Assembly: GCA_023391425.1 (NCBI GenBank)
Contig: JAEWAX010000066.1
Location: forward strand, 3,642-67,641
Direction of reading: 5' to 3'
DNA length: 64,000 nucleotides
From: Bacillota bacterium
GTDB lineage: Bacteria > Bacillota > Clostridia > Acetivibrionales > DSM-1351
Positions 53,625 through 63,800 of the stretch are shown in pieces. Within the stretch, counting starts at the first letter, position 1. Each line of letters opens with the position of its first letter. The translations under genes were made by a program, and so were the position numbers. The notes below the pieces were generated by a model, which ran no database searches, had not been told where the DNA came from, and saw nothing but the letters and a program-made list of their open reading frames with translations.

Positions 53625-54656
53625 ATGGAAATCAAACAAATAAAAATGGGAATTGTTGGAGCTGGAACTTGGGGTGAAACACATGCATCAATATATGCAG
53701 AACATTTATTTGCAGACCCTGTAGCTATTTGTGATAAAGATGAGGCTAGGGCAAAAGCTATTGCTGAAAAATATGGTATTAAAGAAGTATATACTGATTA
53801 TAACGAAATGGCAGAGAAGAGTGATATTGATGCTGTTGCAATTGTAACTCCTGATTTTTTACATGCGGATATTGCTTGTAAGTTTGCAGATTGTAAAAAG
53901 CATCTTTTGATTGAGAAACCATTGGCAACAACTAAAGAGGATATTAGCAGAATATGTGAAGCTGTTAAAAGAAATGGTGTACGTTGTATGGTGGATTTAC
54001 ACAATAGATGGAATCCTCCTTTTAATACAGCTAAACAAGAGGTGCAATCTGGAAAAATAGGTGAGCCGTATACAGCCTATATAAGACATAGCGATGTAAA
54101 ATGGGTTGCTACTGATATGCTAAAATGGGCGTCAAAATCATCAATACTCTGGTTTTTAGGAAGTCATAGCTTGGATACTTTACGCTGGATTTTTGATGAT
54201 GAAGTTAAAAGAGTATATTCAGTTAAAAAGGAAGGTATATTAAAAGATCTTGGTGTTGATACGGCTGATATATATTTGACTACCATTGAATTTGAACGTG
54301 GTGGAGTTGCACACATGGAGAATGGATGGGTAACGCCAAATGGTAATACAAATATTAATGATTTCAAATTTAGCGTACTTTGCACAAAAGGTATGATTAG
54401 TCTTGATTTATCAAGCCATAACCTAATACACATGGTAACAGATGAAAAAGCTACAACACCGGATATCTTAGTATCGAATATGGTATTTGATAGATGTAAG
54501 GGTCTTTCTTATGAAAGTATACGTGATTTTGTTGACAGGTTAGTAGATGGCAAAGAATTTAGAGTAACTCTAGAGGATTCAAGAAAAACTGCGTTAGCTA
54601 TAATTTCAATTTTAGAATCTGCAGAAACAGGAATGCCTATAGAGGTTAAATATTGA
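53625..54656 (+). CDS. Gfo/Idh/MocA-family oxidoreductase
   Basis: 343 aa, GGAGGG upstream. N-terminal Rossmann fold GIVGAGTWGETHA (NAD(P) binding), AIVTPDFLHADIA, and the family motif IEKPLATT with catalytic Lys. The C-terminal alpha/beta domain is complete (SSILWFLGSHSLDTLRW). Such enzymes oxidise or reduce sugars, inositols or sugar acids. Its place directly after a sugar importer suggests it acts on the imported compound, and the next gene, overlapping by one base, encodes a hydrolase that may act on its product. Exact substrate unknown. Confidence 0.9.
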   Translation: MEIKQIKMGIVGAGTWGETHASIYAEHLFADPVAICDKDEARAKAIAEKYGIKEVYTDYNEMAEKSDIDAVAIVTPDFLHADIACKFADCKKHLLIEKPLATTKEDISRICEAVKRNGVRCMVDLHNRWNPPFNTAKQEVQSGKIGEPYTAYIRHSDVKWVATDMLKWASKSSILWFLGSHSLDTLRWIFDDEVKRVYSVKKEGILKDLGVDTADIYLTTIEFERGGVAHMENGWVTPNGNTNINDFKFSVLCTKGMISLDLSSHNLIHMVTDEKATTPDILVSNMVFDRCKGLSYESIRDFVDRLVDGKEFRVTLEDSRKTALAIISILESAETGMPIEVKY

Positions 54657-55507
54657 TGCTAGACGGACATATTCATATATTTAATAAAAAAATCGATAGT
54701 GATGGCTTAACTGAAAAATTCAGTGAGGCAGGAGTTGATGGAGGAATTATATTATCCCTTCCACCAGAATCATTAAACTTTGGATATTTCGAGCAAAAAG
54801 AACGATTGGACAATCTCTTTAAGTGGAAAGAAGCTGGAAGTAATTTATATCCGTTTTATTGGATAAATCCAATTGAAAATAACGCATTGGATCAGGTTAA
54901 GCTGGCTGAGGAATATGGTGTAAATGGATTTAAAATAATATGTAATACTTTTTATCCCAATGACACAAAGGCACTTAAAGTATTTCAAGCAATAGCACGT
55001 ATAAACAAGCCAATACTGTTTCATTCGGGAATTTTATGGGATGGAGCAGTATCATCTCAATACAATAGACCGGCAGGGTTCGAGGCTCTAATACAAATTG
55101 ATGGCTTGAAATTTTCGCTTGCTCATGCTTCTTGGCCCTGGATTGATGAGTGTATTGCGCTTTATGGCAAATTCCAAAATGCATACTCAAGGCACCCTGA
55201 TTTTTCAGTTGAAATGTTTATTGACATAACTCCAGGAACTCCTCTAATTTACAGAGAAGAACTGCTCACAAAGCTTTTTAAAGTTGGATATGATGTTCAA
55301 AACAATATTATATTTGGCAGCGATTGCAGTCTGGACAATTATAACTCAAAATGGACTAAAGATTGGGTAAAAAGTGATAATGAAATATATGATAAGCTAT
55401 CAATTGATACAGTTATTAAAGAAAAAGTGTTTTCAGAAAACCTAAAGCGATTTTTGGGATTGAAAAATCAGCATGTCAAAAAGGATACATTGCTTCCAGG
55501 AGAGTAG
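54656..55507 (+). CDS. Amidohydrolase-family metal-dependent hydrolase
   Basis: 283 aa from ATG 54656, which overlaps the previous stop (TGATG). TIM-barrel amidohydrolase type: N-terminal metal site LDGHIHIF (HxH), VNGFKIICNTF, ILFHSGILWDG, FSLAHASWPWIDE and FGSDCSLDNYN (Asp). Family members hydrolyse lactones, for example L-rhamnono- or fucono-lactonases, or decarboxylate ring acids. After a Gfo/Idh/MocA sugar dehydrogenase, lactone hydrolysis is the most natural guess. It ends the importer operon, with a terminator at 55585. Confidence 0.85.
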   Translation: MLDGHIHIFNKKIDSDGLTEKFSEAGVDGGIILSLPPESLNFGYFEQKERLDNLFKWKEAGSNLYPFYWINPIENNALDQVKLAEEYGVNGFKIICNTFYPNDTKALKVFQAIARINKPILFHSGILWDGAVSSQYNRPAGFEALIQIDGLKFSLAHASWPWIDECIALYGKFQNAYSRHPDFSVEMFIDITPGTPLIYREELLTKLFKVGYDVQNNIIFGSDCSLDNYNSKWTKDWVKSDNEIYDKLSIDTVIKEKVFSENLKRFLGLKNQHVKKDTLLPGE

Positions 55508-55584
55508 AAATAAAATTATCTAATTTTACATCAGTTTCATAAAGGAAGAATATTAATGTTAATTAATAAGCATTAATAATAAAG

Positions 55585-55634
55585 AATAAAAGCCCCAAGT
55601 TTGTTGAGAAATATGCAAACTTGGGGCTTTTATT
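55585..55634. terminator. Bidirectional terminator
   Basis: A perfect 19-bp stem AATAAAAGCCCCAAGTTTG / CAAACTTGGGGCTTTTATT with a 12-base loop. It separates the sugar operon from the biosynthetic cluster. Confidence 0.92.
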
Positions 55635-55814
55635 GTAAGTTGCTTTATAAATTACTGTGTTGAAAGTAATTTTTTTACAAATATTCACTTTACAATAATT
55701 GTAATTTATATTATCATGTAAATAACAAAAAATACCATAAAATCCAATTAAATATAATATTATCATAACAATATTAGCTGATATATGTATAATATTCGGA
55801 ATTTTGGGGGAATC

Positions 55815-56864
55815 ATGAAAAATACTCAATATTTTTTTCCTGAATGGAAAAAGAAAAACATAAATCGATATTGTGAAATCAAATCAACAGCATCATATAC
55901 GCCCGAAAAGATATTAAGCAACGAAGACATTATAAGTAAACATAACCTGCCATACAAGAATTCTGCTATTTTCAAATCTATAGGAGTCGAATCAAGGCAT
56001 GTAGCTCAAGACAATGAGTCTGATAGTGACATACTAAAGGTTGCAGCGGATAACTGCCTTAGAAACTTTGGCTTAAAGCCTGACAGCTTATCAAGGCTTA
56101 TAGTAAATAAGTTTTATGGTGACAATCTTTTACCTATGACCGCAAGTATACTGCAACGCAAGCTGGGAAGTACTACTGCAGTTCATGCTTTTGATATTGA
56201 TGGAGGCATATCATCATTTTTACATTCAGTAGATGCTGTCTCAAGGTTTATTGCAACAGGAGATGACTATATTCTCGTTGCATCTGGAGGTATTAGCAAT
56301 AAGTTGGTTAGCAAAACTGACCCAAGAGTTGCGTTCATGTTTGGTGATGCTGCAGCGTCAATTTTATTTGGATACTCTGAGGAACAACACATTTTAGCAA
56401 GCTATTGCTACTCTAATTATGAATATTATGATTTGGCAACGGCTATAACGCCTATAACACTGGTTGATAGAGGTAAGGCTTTGAACCTCAATGAGCAGAT
56501 GGGACTTATATATGACACTTATAGTATGGGTAACTGGAAATTTGCTGAAGAGTTCTATAGGGAAGCAGTACTTGCCGTGTCACAGAATTTGTTCTTAGAA
56601 AGTGGTCTTGGAATGGAGGACATTGATTTAGTATTAATAACAGAGAATAACCGCAAAATATGGGAACTGACACTAGAAGTATTGGGGATTGATGAGGAAA
56701 AAAGCCTCTCACTGCTGAAGGATCATGGAAATACTATGTCTGCAATGTTACCTCTCTTGATAAATCATGGCTTCAATACAGGTAAAATTACAAAAGGTAT
56801 GAATATAATGCTGATATCGCATGGTGAAGGATTAAGTGGTGGAGGCATGATATATAAAGTTTAG
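55815..56864 (+). CDS. KASIII-like protein lacking catalytic Cys and His
   Basis: 349 aa from ATG 55815, GGGGG upstream; the earlier start at 55785 would lie before that site. The thiolase fold matches its neighbour at 57225 along its length (e.g. FMFGDAAASILFGYSEEQ vs FLFGDAIAAMLIGYSEIQ). In place of the nucleophile region CSACSGF it has HAFDIDGGISSF, so the catalytic Cys position is Ile. The His motif is TENNRKIW. The Asn is kept in HGNTMSAM. It is therefore probably not a condensing enzyme by itself but a partner or chain-length/starter-control subunit of the active homologue. First gene of the cluster. Confidence 0.8.
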   Translation: MKNTQYFFPEWKKKNINRYCEIKSTASYTPEKILSNEDIISKHNLPYKNSAIFKSIGVESRHVAQDNESDSDILKVAADNCLRNFGLKPDSLSRLIVNKFYGDNLLPMTASILQRKLGSTTAVHAFDIDGGISSFLHSVDAVSRFIATGDDYILVASGGISNKLVSKTDPRVAFMFGDAAASILFGYSEEQHILASYCYSNYEYYDLATAITPITLVDRGKALNLNEQMGLIYDTYSMGNWKFAEEFYREAVLAVSQNLFLESGLGMEDIDLVLITENNRKIWELTLEVLGIDEEKSLSLLKDHGNTMSAMLPLLINHGFNTGKITKGMNIMLISHGEGLSGGGMIYKV

Positions 56865-56952
56865 CAGATAAGTGTTATATGGATTTAGCTTTATATTATG
56901 AGAGTTTCAGTAGAACTGTATAAAAAATATACTTTGAGGAGGACAAATTATC

Positions 56953-57198
56953 ATGGAGAAAAATGAGATATACAACAAGGTGAAAGAAATAGTGGTTAAT
57001 TATTTACGTGTAAATGAAGATGAAGTGAGGCCTGAGACTAATCTTGTAGAAGAATTGTGTGCTGATTCAATTGCACTTGTTGAATTGGGTTTCAGATTTT
57101 CCGAAACCTTTTCAATCCCAATGGTTGAAGGTGATTCGGAACTTTTTGTTATGAATAAGCTTGTAGATTATATTGATAAACAAATGAAGCAAAACTAA
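56953..57198 (+). CDS. Acyl carrier protein
   Basis: 81 aa, GAGGAGG upstream. Helical ACP fold with the phosphopantetheine attachment serine S39 in ELCADSIALVELGFRF; the usual DSL is DSI. It carries the growing or starter acyl chain for the flanking KASIII-like proteins and the PKS. Located between the two KASIII genes, so it is dedicated to this cluster rather than to housekeeping fatty-acid synthesis. Full length; no oddity apart from the DSI. Confidence 0.92.
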   Translation: MEKNEIYNKVKEIVVNYLRVNEDEVRPETNLVEELCADSIALVELGFRFSETFSIPMVEGDSELFVMNKLVDYIDKQMKQN

Positions 57199-57224
57199 AA
57201 TTTAAGGCTGGTGACAAAAGTTTA

Positions 57225-58265
57225 ATGGATAGAGAAGTAGAGTTTCCTGAATTAAGACCTCTTAAAATTCAAAGACATGCAAGGATAATTTCTACTGGAG
57301 TTGGTCTTCCAAGAGGTGTGGTTTCAAATCAGGATATTATTGATAATTATGATATTGTAGCTACTGACAGAGCAGTTCAGTATTCCTTGGGAATAAAGGA
57401 AAGAAGATGGAGCGACCTTGATGAGAAAGTAGAAGACATTATGGCGTTGGCAGCTAATCAATGCCTTCAGAGAGCAGGTATCAATATAGATCAGGTAGAT
57501 AGGGTCATTTATACAAAGTTGTTTGGTGACTATTTGATACCTGCAGCATCTATAGGAGTCCTTAAAAAGCTTGGGGCTAAAAAAGGAATACCCGCTTATG
57601 ATATTTGCTCGGCATGTAGTGGATTTATGCATGCTATGGATCTTGCAATACGTTATATAGCTACGGGCGATGAATATGTGCTTATATTGGGCGGAAGTAT
57701 AATGGGAAAGTGTGCAAGATTTTGGGGAAAACCTGACCCCAAAGTAGTGTTTTTGTTTGGTGATGCTATTGCAGCAATGCTTATAGGTTATTCTGAGATT
57801 CAAAGCTTTATGGCATCATACTTAATGACAAATCATTCCCTATATGATAATGCAAAGGTAACCTTTGGAACAAACTTTCTTCGTGAAGGACTAAAAGATT
57901 TGGATCCAAGTATTTTCTTTATGAAAATCGCAAATGGAAATGTTGTTTTTGAAAGCTCCGCAAAATACGCAAAGGTTATATCAGATAAGCTCTTAAAAGA
58001 GACAGGACTAACTATAGAGGAAATTGATTATTTTGTTACATCGGATCAGTCAGCAAATATATGGGAGGCGCAGCTAAAAGAACTCGGCATACCAAAAGAA
58101 AAAAGCCAAAGTATGTTTCATAAATATGGTAATACTGTTGGTGCTATGAGCCCAATAAATCTTGACGAACTCATAACTTCAGGCCGTTTAAAAAGAGGTG
58201 ACCTTGTAATGATGCAGGCACATGGTGCAGGAGCGAGTAGCGGTGGAATGATTTTTAGATTTTAA
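57225..58265 (+). CDS. KASIII-like condensing enzyme with catalytic Cys
   Basis: 346 aa. Thiolase-fold beta-ketoacyl-ACP synthase III type: AYDICSACSGFMHAMD with nucleophile C131, FLFGDAIAAML, and the Asn motif KYGNTVGAM. The usual His motif HQAN is replaced by SDQSANIW, so the active site is altered compared with FabH. It may join a starter acyl group or move an acyl group to another acceptor. Preceded by the ACP (26 bp) and paired with the Cys-less homologue upstream. The ribosome binding site is weak (GGTGA), so translation may depend on the ACP gene. Confidence 0.85.
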   Translation: MDREVEFPELRPLKIQRHARIISTGVGLPRGVVSNQDIIDNYDIVATDRAVQYSLGIKERRWSDLDEKVEDIMALAANQCLQRAGINIDQVDRVIYTKLFGDYLIPAASIGVLKKLGAKKGIPAYDICSACSGFMHAMDLAIRYIATGDEYVLILGGSIMGKCARFWGKPDPKVVFLFGDAIAAMLIGYSEIQSFMASYLMTNHSLYDNAKVTFGTNFLREGLKDLDPSIFFMKIANGNVVFESSAKYAKVISDKLLKETGLTIEEIDYFVTSDQSANIWEAQLKELGIPKEKSQSMFHKYGNTVGAMSPINLDELITSGRLKRGDLVMMQAHGAGASSGGMIFRF

Positions 58266-58290
58266 AAAATAAAGGAGGGGAAGAATTGTT

Positions 58291-59772
58291 ATGAACTATT
58301 GTGAGTTATTGTATGGTATAGAAGAAAAGTATAATGATTTTGAAGCACTTATTGATGGTGAAAATGGCAGTAGGCTTAATTATAAGGAGCTTAAGGAAGA
58401 GGTTAAAAAAACAGCAGGGCTTTTAGAGGCTAAAGGGTATAAAAGTGGAGATGTAATTGCAACTCACTTGTATAACAGTATTGAGGCAGCAGTTGTTTTG
58501 ATGGCTATTCAATATATTGGAGGAGTTGTATGCCTTGTAGATCCATTGTATAAAGCGGGTGAAGTTGTATATTATCTAGAGGATTCAGGCGCAAAGGGTT
58601 TAATTACATATCTGAAAAGCGATGAGATAGAAATACCGACAAGTGTTAAAACGGATATTATCAATATAAGTGAATTTAAGAATGAACTAAATTCTTTTGT
58701 ATATAAGGAAAAAGAATTTTACAATTATCATGAAAATGAATTAGCACTGCTTTTATATACGTCAGGCTCAACATCAAAACCTAAGGCAGTTATGCTGACA
58801 GCAGGATGTTTCTTTGTATATTTAGAAAAAAATGATTTATCCTTGTATAAATATACTGATACTGACAGAATACTCTGTTTTGTACCATTTTCACATGGCT
58901 TTGGTTCTATTTCTATTCTATTACCTTCCTTACAAGGTAGGGCAGCAATTGTATTTTTAAGATCCTTTCAGCCAATAAAAATATCAAAAGCTATATTACA
59001 AGAGAATATTACACATATGTTTGGAGTTCCAACACATTATCAACAGCTTTTAAGATATGAATCCATCTATGATTCCTTAAGAAAGCTAAAAGGTGCTTTT
59101 GTGGCAGCAGCTCCGCTTAATTATGAAACGGCTTTAGCTTGGTATAAAGCCATAGATATATATCTTGATGAGGGATATGGCATGTCAGAGACAACAACTC
59201 TTATTTCAACAAGAATGAATAAGCTGCCTGAACCAGCTGGAAATGTAGGATTTCCTCCGAAAGGAATACTTGAAATAAATGCTGTAGATGAAGAGGATAG
59301 GGTATGTGAAGATGGAGTAATCGGAGAACTCAGAATAAGAGGTAGAGGTATTATGCTAGGTTACCTAAATAGGCCAGAAGAAACAGCACAAAGACTTAGA
59401 AATGGATGGATGTATTCTGGAGACCATGGGTATAGAAGAAGTGACGGTTCCTTCGTTATCTGTGGCAGAAAGAAAGATGTCATTAATGTTGCTGGACTTA
59501 AGATTTCACCACTTGAGGTTGAAGCTGCAATAAACTCACATGAGGATGTTGTAGACTCGGCAGCAGTGGGTATTGAAGATAATATTTATGGTGAAATTGT
59601 TAAGGCCTTTGTAGTTTTAAAGGATAATGCAAAAGCAAGTGAAAGAGACTTGATAAAGTATGTTTCAGGTAAAATCGCAAACTTCAAGGTGCCAAAATAC
59701 ATATCAATAATTGAGGAATTCCCGAGAAATAATCTTGGAAAAATTGATAAAAATTCACTGAGGAGTTACTAA
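58291..59772 (+). CDS. Acyl-AMP ligase (ANL family)
   Basis: 493 aa, AAGGAGGGG upstream. Adenylate-forming enzyme with A3 motif LLYTSGSTSKPKAVML, A5 DEGYGMSETT, A7 YSGDHGYRRSDGSFVICGRKKD, and the C-terminal catalytic lysine in NNLGKIDKNSL. It activates a carboxylic acid with ATP and loads it onto CoA or directly onto the cluster's ACP. Full length for the family. The acid is probably a fatty or short aromatic acid; specificity is not readable. It sits between the KASIII and hydrolase genes in the same operon. Confidence 0.9.
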   Translation: MNYCELLYGIEEKYNDFEALIDGENGSRLNYKELKEEVKKTAGLLEAKGYKSGDVIATHLYNSIEAAVVLMAIQYIGGVVCLVDPLYKAGEVVYYLEDSGAKGLITYLKSDEIEIPTSVKTDIINISEFKNELNSFVYKEKEFYNYHENELALLLYTSGSTSKPKAVMLTAGCFFVYLEKNDLSLYKYTDTDRILCFVPFSHGFGSISILLPSLQGRAAIVFLRSFQPIKISKAILQENITHMFGVPTHYQQLLRYESIYDSLRKLKGAFVAAAPLNYETALAWYKAIDIYLDEGYGMSETTTLISTRMNKLPEPAGNVGFPPKGILEINAVDEEDRVCEDGVIGELRIRGRGIMLGYLNRPEETAQRLRNGWMYSGDHGYRRSDGSFVICGRKKDVINVAGLKISPLEVEAAINSHEDVVDSAAVGIEDNIYGEIVKAFVVLKDNAKASERDLIKYVSGKIANFKVPKYISIIEEFPRNNLGKIDKNSLRSY

Positions 59773-59773
59773 A

Positions 59774-60772
59774 ATGAATGAAACGAGCTCAAAATTTTTA
59801 GACAAATTGGCGATGGAAAAACTCATAAACGATAAGCTTGGAAAAGTAAGAAATTCATCAGATAATTCATACTTCACCAACATTGAAATAGCGTTTGATG
59901 ACATTGATGAATTTACATTATTAAAAGCAGATATAAATTTTGTTAATATTCAAAATGATGTTACACATTATCAAATTCCATCGTTTTGCCAGCAGGCATT
60001 TTATATTCAAAATAACCATATTGATATTTATGCTCATCTCTCACCTAACCCACAGTGTAATATTCTGTTTATACATGGATTATTCGATGACAATATGGGA
60101 AACTACAACTTTATAATAAAGCAGCTTAATACTTTGAATTTAAATGTGTTTTTTATGGTTTTGCCATACCATTTTAACAGAAAGCCAGATGAAAGTTCTT
60201 TTGGGGGTGAGTACTTTTTCAGTGCTGATTTATATAGAACCAAAAATGCATTTAAACAGGCTGCTTTAGATGTTGAAGCAGCAGTACAGTTTATAGGTCA
60301 TCATAATAGTATGCCTACTAAGCTTTTAGGATATAGCATTGGTGGCTGTGTAGCGTTTCAATATTATCTGTTGAAAAGAAGTAAGATAAAAACCTTCCTG
60401 GTAAATCCAGTTGTAGAATTAAAAACATTAGCATGGGAAAAGCCATTGCTTCAAACAGTAGGAAGAGATTTAATAGAAAGTAATCTTAAAGAAGCTACAA
60501 TTAATCAAGTGTTTTTTGATATGGATCCATGTGAGAAAATCGGATTCGATTTTAAAATTGATAATTTAGCAATGGTTTATTCAACCTACGATCAAGTTGT
60601 AAAAAAAAGTAAATATGATGCCTTTATAAAGAAAACAGGAATTAAAAATGCTATTGAATATCCGTCTGGTCATTTGAACGTTTTTAGGGTACCTAGGTTG
60701 GCAAATGATATACATGGATTTTTAAGCGACGATTTCAGCATAGACGCAAGTGAAGAATTAATTATCTTTTAA
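59774..60772 (+). CDS. Alpha/beta hydrolase
   Basis: 332 aa, starting one base after the ligase stop. The alpha/beta hydrolase core begins near residue 92 with NILFIHGLFDD (oxyanion loop), has nucleophile Ser in LLGYSIGGCVAF, and the likely catalytic His in YPSGHLNVFR. An Asp candidate lies in STYDQVV. The N-terminal ~85 residues are extra. No signal peptide. In a PKS/FAS-like cluster it could be a thioesterase or acyltransferase that releases or transfers the product. Tight coupling to its neighbours supports a role in this pathway. Confidence 0.8.
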   Translation: MNETSSKFLDKLAMEKLINDKLGKVRNSSDNSYFTNIEIAFDDIDEFTLLKADINFVNIQNDVTHYQIPSFCQQAFYIQNNHIDIYAHLSPNPQCNILFIHGLFDDNMGNYNFIIKQLNTLNLNVFFMVLPYHFNRKPDESSFGGEYFFSADLYRTKNAFKQAALDVEAAVQFIGHHNSMPTKLLGYSIGGCVAFQYYLLKRSKIKTFLVNPVVELKTLAWEKPLLQTVGRDLIESNLKEATINQVFFDMDPCEKIGFDFKIDNLAMVYSTYDQVVKKSKYDAFIKKTGIKNAIEYPSGHLNVFRVPRLANDIHGFLSDDFSIDASEELIIF

Positions 60773-60804
60773 AAGTTATAGTTTAACATTTGGAGGGCAA
60801 ATTA

Positions 60805-63800
60805 GTGAATAAATATATTTATCCTAGTGAAAGAGTTGCTGTAGTGGCAATGAGTTGTTTAATGCCTGATGCCGTTAATACTGGCATGCTATGGGAAAAT
60901 ATTTTAAATAAGAAGGTTTCAATTAAAGATATACCAGATCAGATTTTAAATAAATCAGTATTCTATAGACCAGAAGTAAAAGGGAAAACCAATAAAAGCG
61001 ATAAAACCTATACACAAATCAGTGCAATTGTTGACGAATTTGATTTTTTAGCTCTAGGTAGAAAATACAGAATACCTCCAGCAGTTGCAGCTTATTTGGA
61101 TAATAATCAAAAGGCTACGATATACTGCGTCGATCAGGCTATAGAACAGATAAAAAGTAGCCTGCCAAAGGAGAAAACTGCTGTAATTTTAAGCTCTGGG
61201 GCTCCTGGAGCAAAATTTGAAAATGTTGTGAGAAGAACCTTCTTTGCAAATGTGGAAAGTTATATCCTTAATCATCCGGAAGTCAAAAATGGTAACGCAT
61301 CACAAATAAATCGTATTTTAGAAGATGTTTCAAAAGAAATTCTAAAAGATACACAACCTATAACAGAAGATACTGCGACAGGTTATTTGCAAAACATAAC
61401 TGCTGGCAGAATTGCGAATATATTTGATTTTCAAGGCCCTTCATATGTAATAGATGCAGCGTGTGCATCTTCACTGACTGCTATTTCCACAAGTATCTCA
61501 GGACTTTTAAACCATGAGTATGATGCTGTTATTTCTGGTGGAGCAGAAGTGACTTTATCAGAGGTTGGATTGGTTGCTTTTAGCGGAATTAATGCTTTAT
61601 CTCCTGACTCTTCATATTCTTTTGACTCAAGAGCAAATGGATTCGTTATGGGCTTAGGAGGCGGAATAGTAGTTTTAAAAAGGCTGTCTGATGCATTAAG
61701 AGATGGAGACCATATATACTCCGTCATATCAGGATATGCGTGTGGAAGCGACGGTAAAGGCAAATTTATTGCAGCACCAAGTGAAGAAGGTCAAGTCAGA
61801 GTTATACAGGATGCATGTAAAATGGCTGGGTACAGCGTTGACACTATTGAAATGATTGAAGCTCATGGAACAGGAACAGTTGTTGGAGATACGGTAGAAG
61901 TTTCTTCTTTGAAGAGAGCCTTTTCTGCTATGGGGGCAAAAAAGGAAAAAAACTGTGGTTTAGGTTCTATAAAATCAAATATCGGGCATCTGAGAAATGC
62001 AGCTGGAGTTGCAGGCTTCATAAAGGCTACGTTGGCACTACAAAATAAAACTCTCCCAGCAAGTGCAAATATACAAGAAATAAACCCGAAGCTCCAGCTT
62101 GATGGTTCGCCATTTTATGTGCTGAGTGACAATAAGAAATGGATTGAAAACCCATTACATCCTAGAAGGGTTAATGTAAGTGCCTATGGGTTTGGAGGAG
62201 CTAATTGTCATATTTGTCTTGAAGAATTTAGACCGGAATTTGTACCAAAGTCATATAGTCTTAGCAATATCCAAAAGGCAAAGAATAGTGAAAAAGGTAT
62301 TATGAGCATGAAAGTGAAAGAAGAAGCTGTTCTCTTTTCTGCTCCATCCATTGAGGACTTACAAAAAGCATACGATTCTTTAATTAATAATGCCGATGCT
62401 TCTTATTTTGAAAAAGCTGTATATGAAAATAATCTTGCTGTTTCCTGTAATAATGAATGGCGTATAGCAATTACTGCCAGCACTTTGGAACAATTAAAAG
62501 AAAAATGGCAGCTTTTAAATGAATACATAAATGGGGACAAGCTAAAGGAAGCTCATAGTTTAACTCTAAAGGGTATTTATTTTGGAAGATGCCAAAAAGT
62601 AGAGCCATCAAAGATAGCCTTTATGTTTCCGGGTCAAGGTTCCCAGTATCCAAATATGTTAAAGGAGCTATATGAAACATACCCTTTGGTAAAGTCCTTC
62701 TATATGCAAGCCGATGCATTGTGGAGAGCAAAATATAATTATTCGTTACTACCTCTTATTTTTAATGAAGACGAAAAGCAAAAAGAAGTTCTTAAAGATA
62801 CAAAGAATACTCATCCAGCTATGTTTGTTTCAAACATTGGAGCATATGAGCTTCTATGTGAAGCAGGCATTAAGGCAGATTATATGATAGGCCATAGCCT
62901 TGGGGAAATTACTTCACTCTATGCAAGTGGCATCGTTGATTTGAAGTGTGCTATAAATATAATAGGCGAGAGAGGATTTTCTTTTGACAGCATTAACGAA
63001 AAGGAACGCGGCAGTATGGTAAGTGTCAAAGAAAAGGCAGAAGACCTTGCGAATATAATTAAAGACAATGGTTTTAAAGTAAGTATTGCCAACATTAATT
63101 CATCTGAGCAGACTGTTGTAGGTGGAGAGAGTCAAGAAGTTGCTAGATTTATACAGTTCTTGACTGAGAAAGGTTATAAACACACTCTTTTAAATGTGTC
63201 GCATGCTTTTCATACAGGAATTGTTTCAAAGGCAGCAGAAACCTTTTATGAGAGTATAAAAGGAACCACGTTTAATAATCCAAAATGTAAAGTGATGGCA
63301 TGTCATTTGTCAGACTTCTATTCTGAATCTTTAAATACTTCACAAGAACTGGAAAAATTACTGAAGGATCAAATGCTGTCACCGGTAAGATTCAAAGCTT
63401 CAGTATTAAAGCTTTATGAAGAAGGTGTACGGGTATTTATTGAAGCAGGACCTTCAGAGGTTTTGACAAACCTTGTAAAGAATATCCTTTCTGATAAGGA
63501 CGTGAAGGTAATAAATATAAACAGCAGAAGTAAATCCTCAGTTGAAGGCTTTAACAAAGCTATTGCAGAACTTTTCACATATGGCGTTGATGTAGCTTCA
63601 GTGCCTAGCAACAATATACTGGGTCTTTACAATGGAGAAACAATTAACATAGTTGACAATGCTGATGCTGAAGGGGTTAACTCTGAGACTTACACATTTG
63701 AGGCAGAAGCAATTCAAAAGCCGAGCCAAAGCCAAGCAGAAGTATTTCAAAATTCTATAAGTATTGTTCAAGACAGTATGATGCCAAAGGAAATTGCTGA

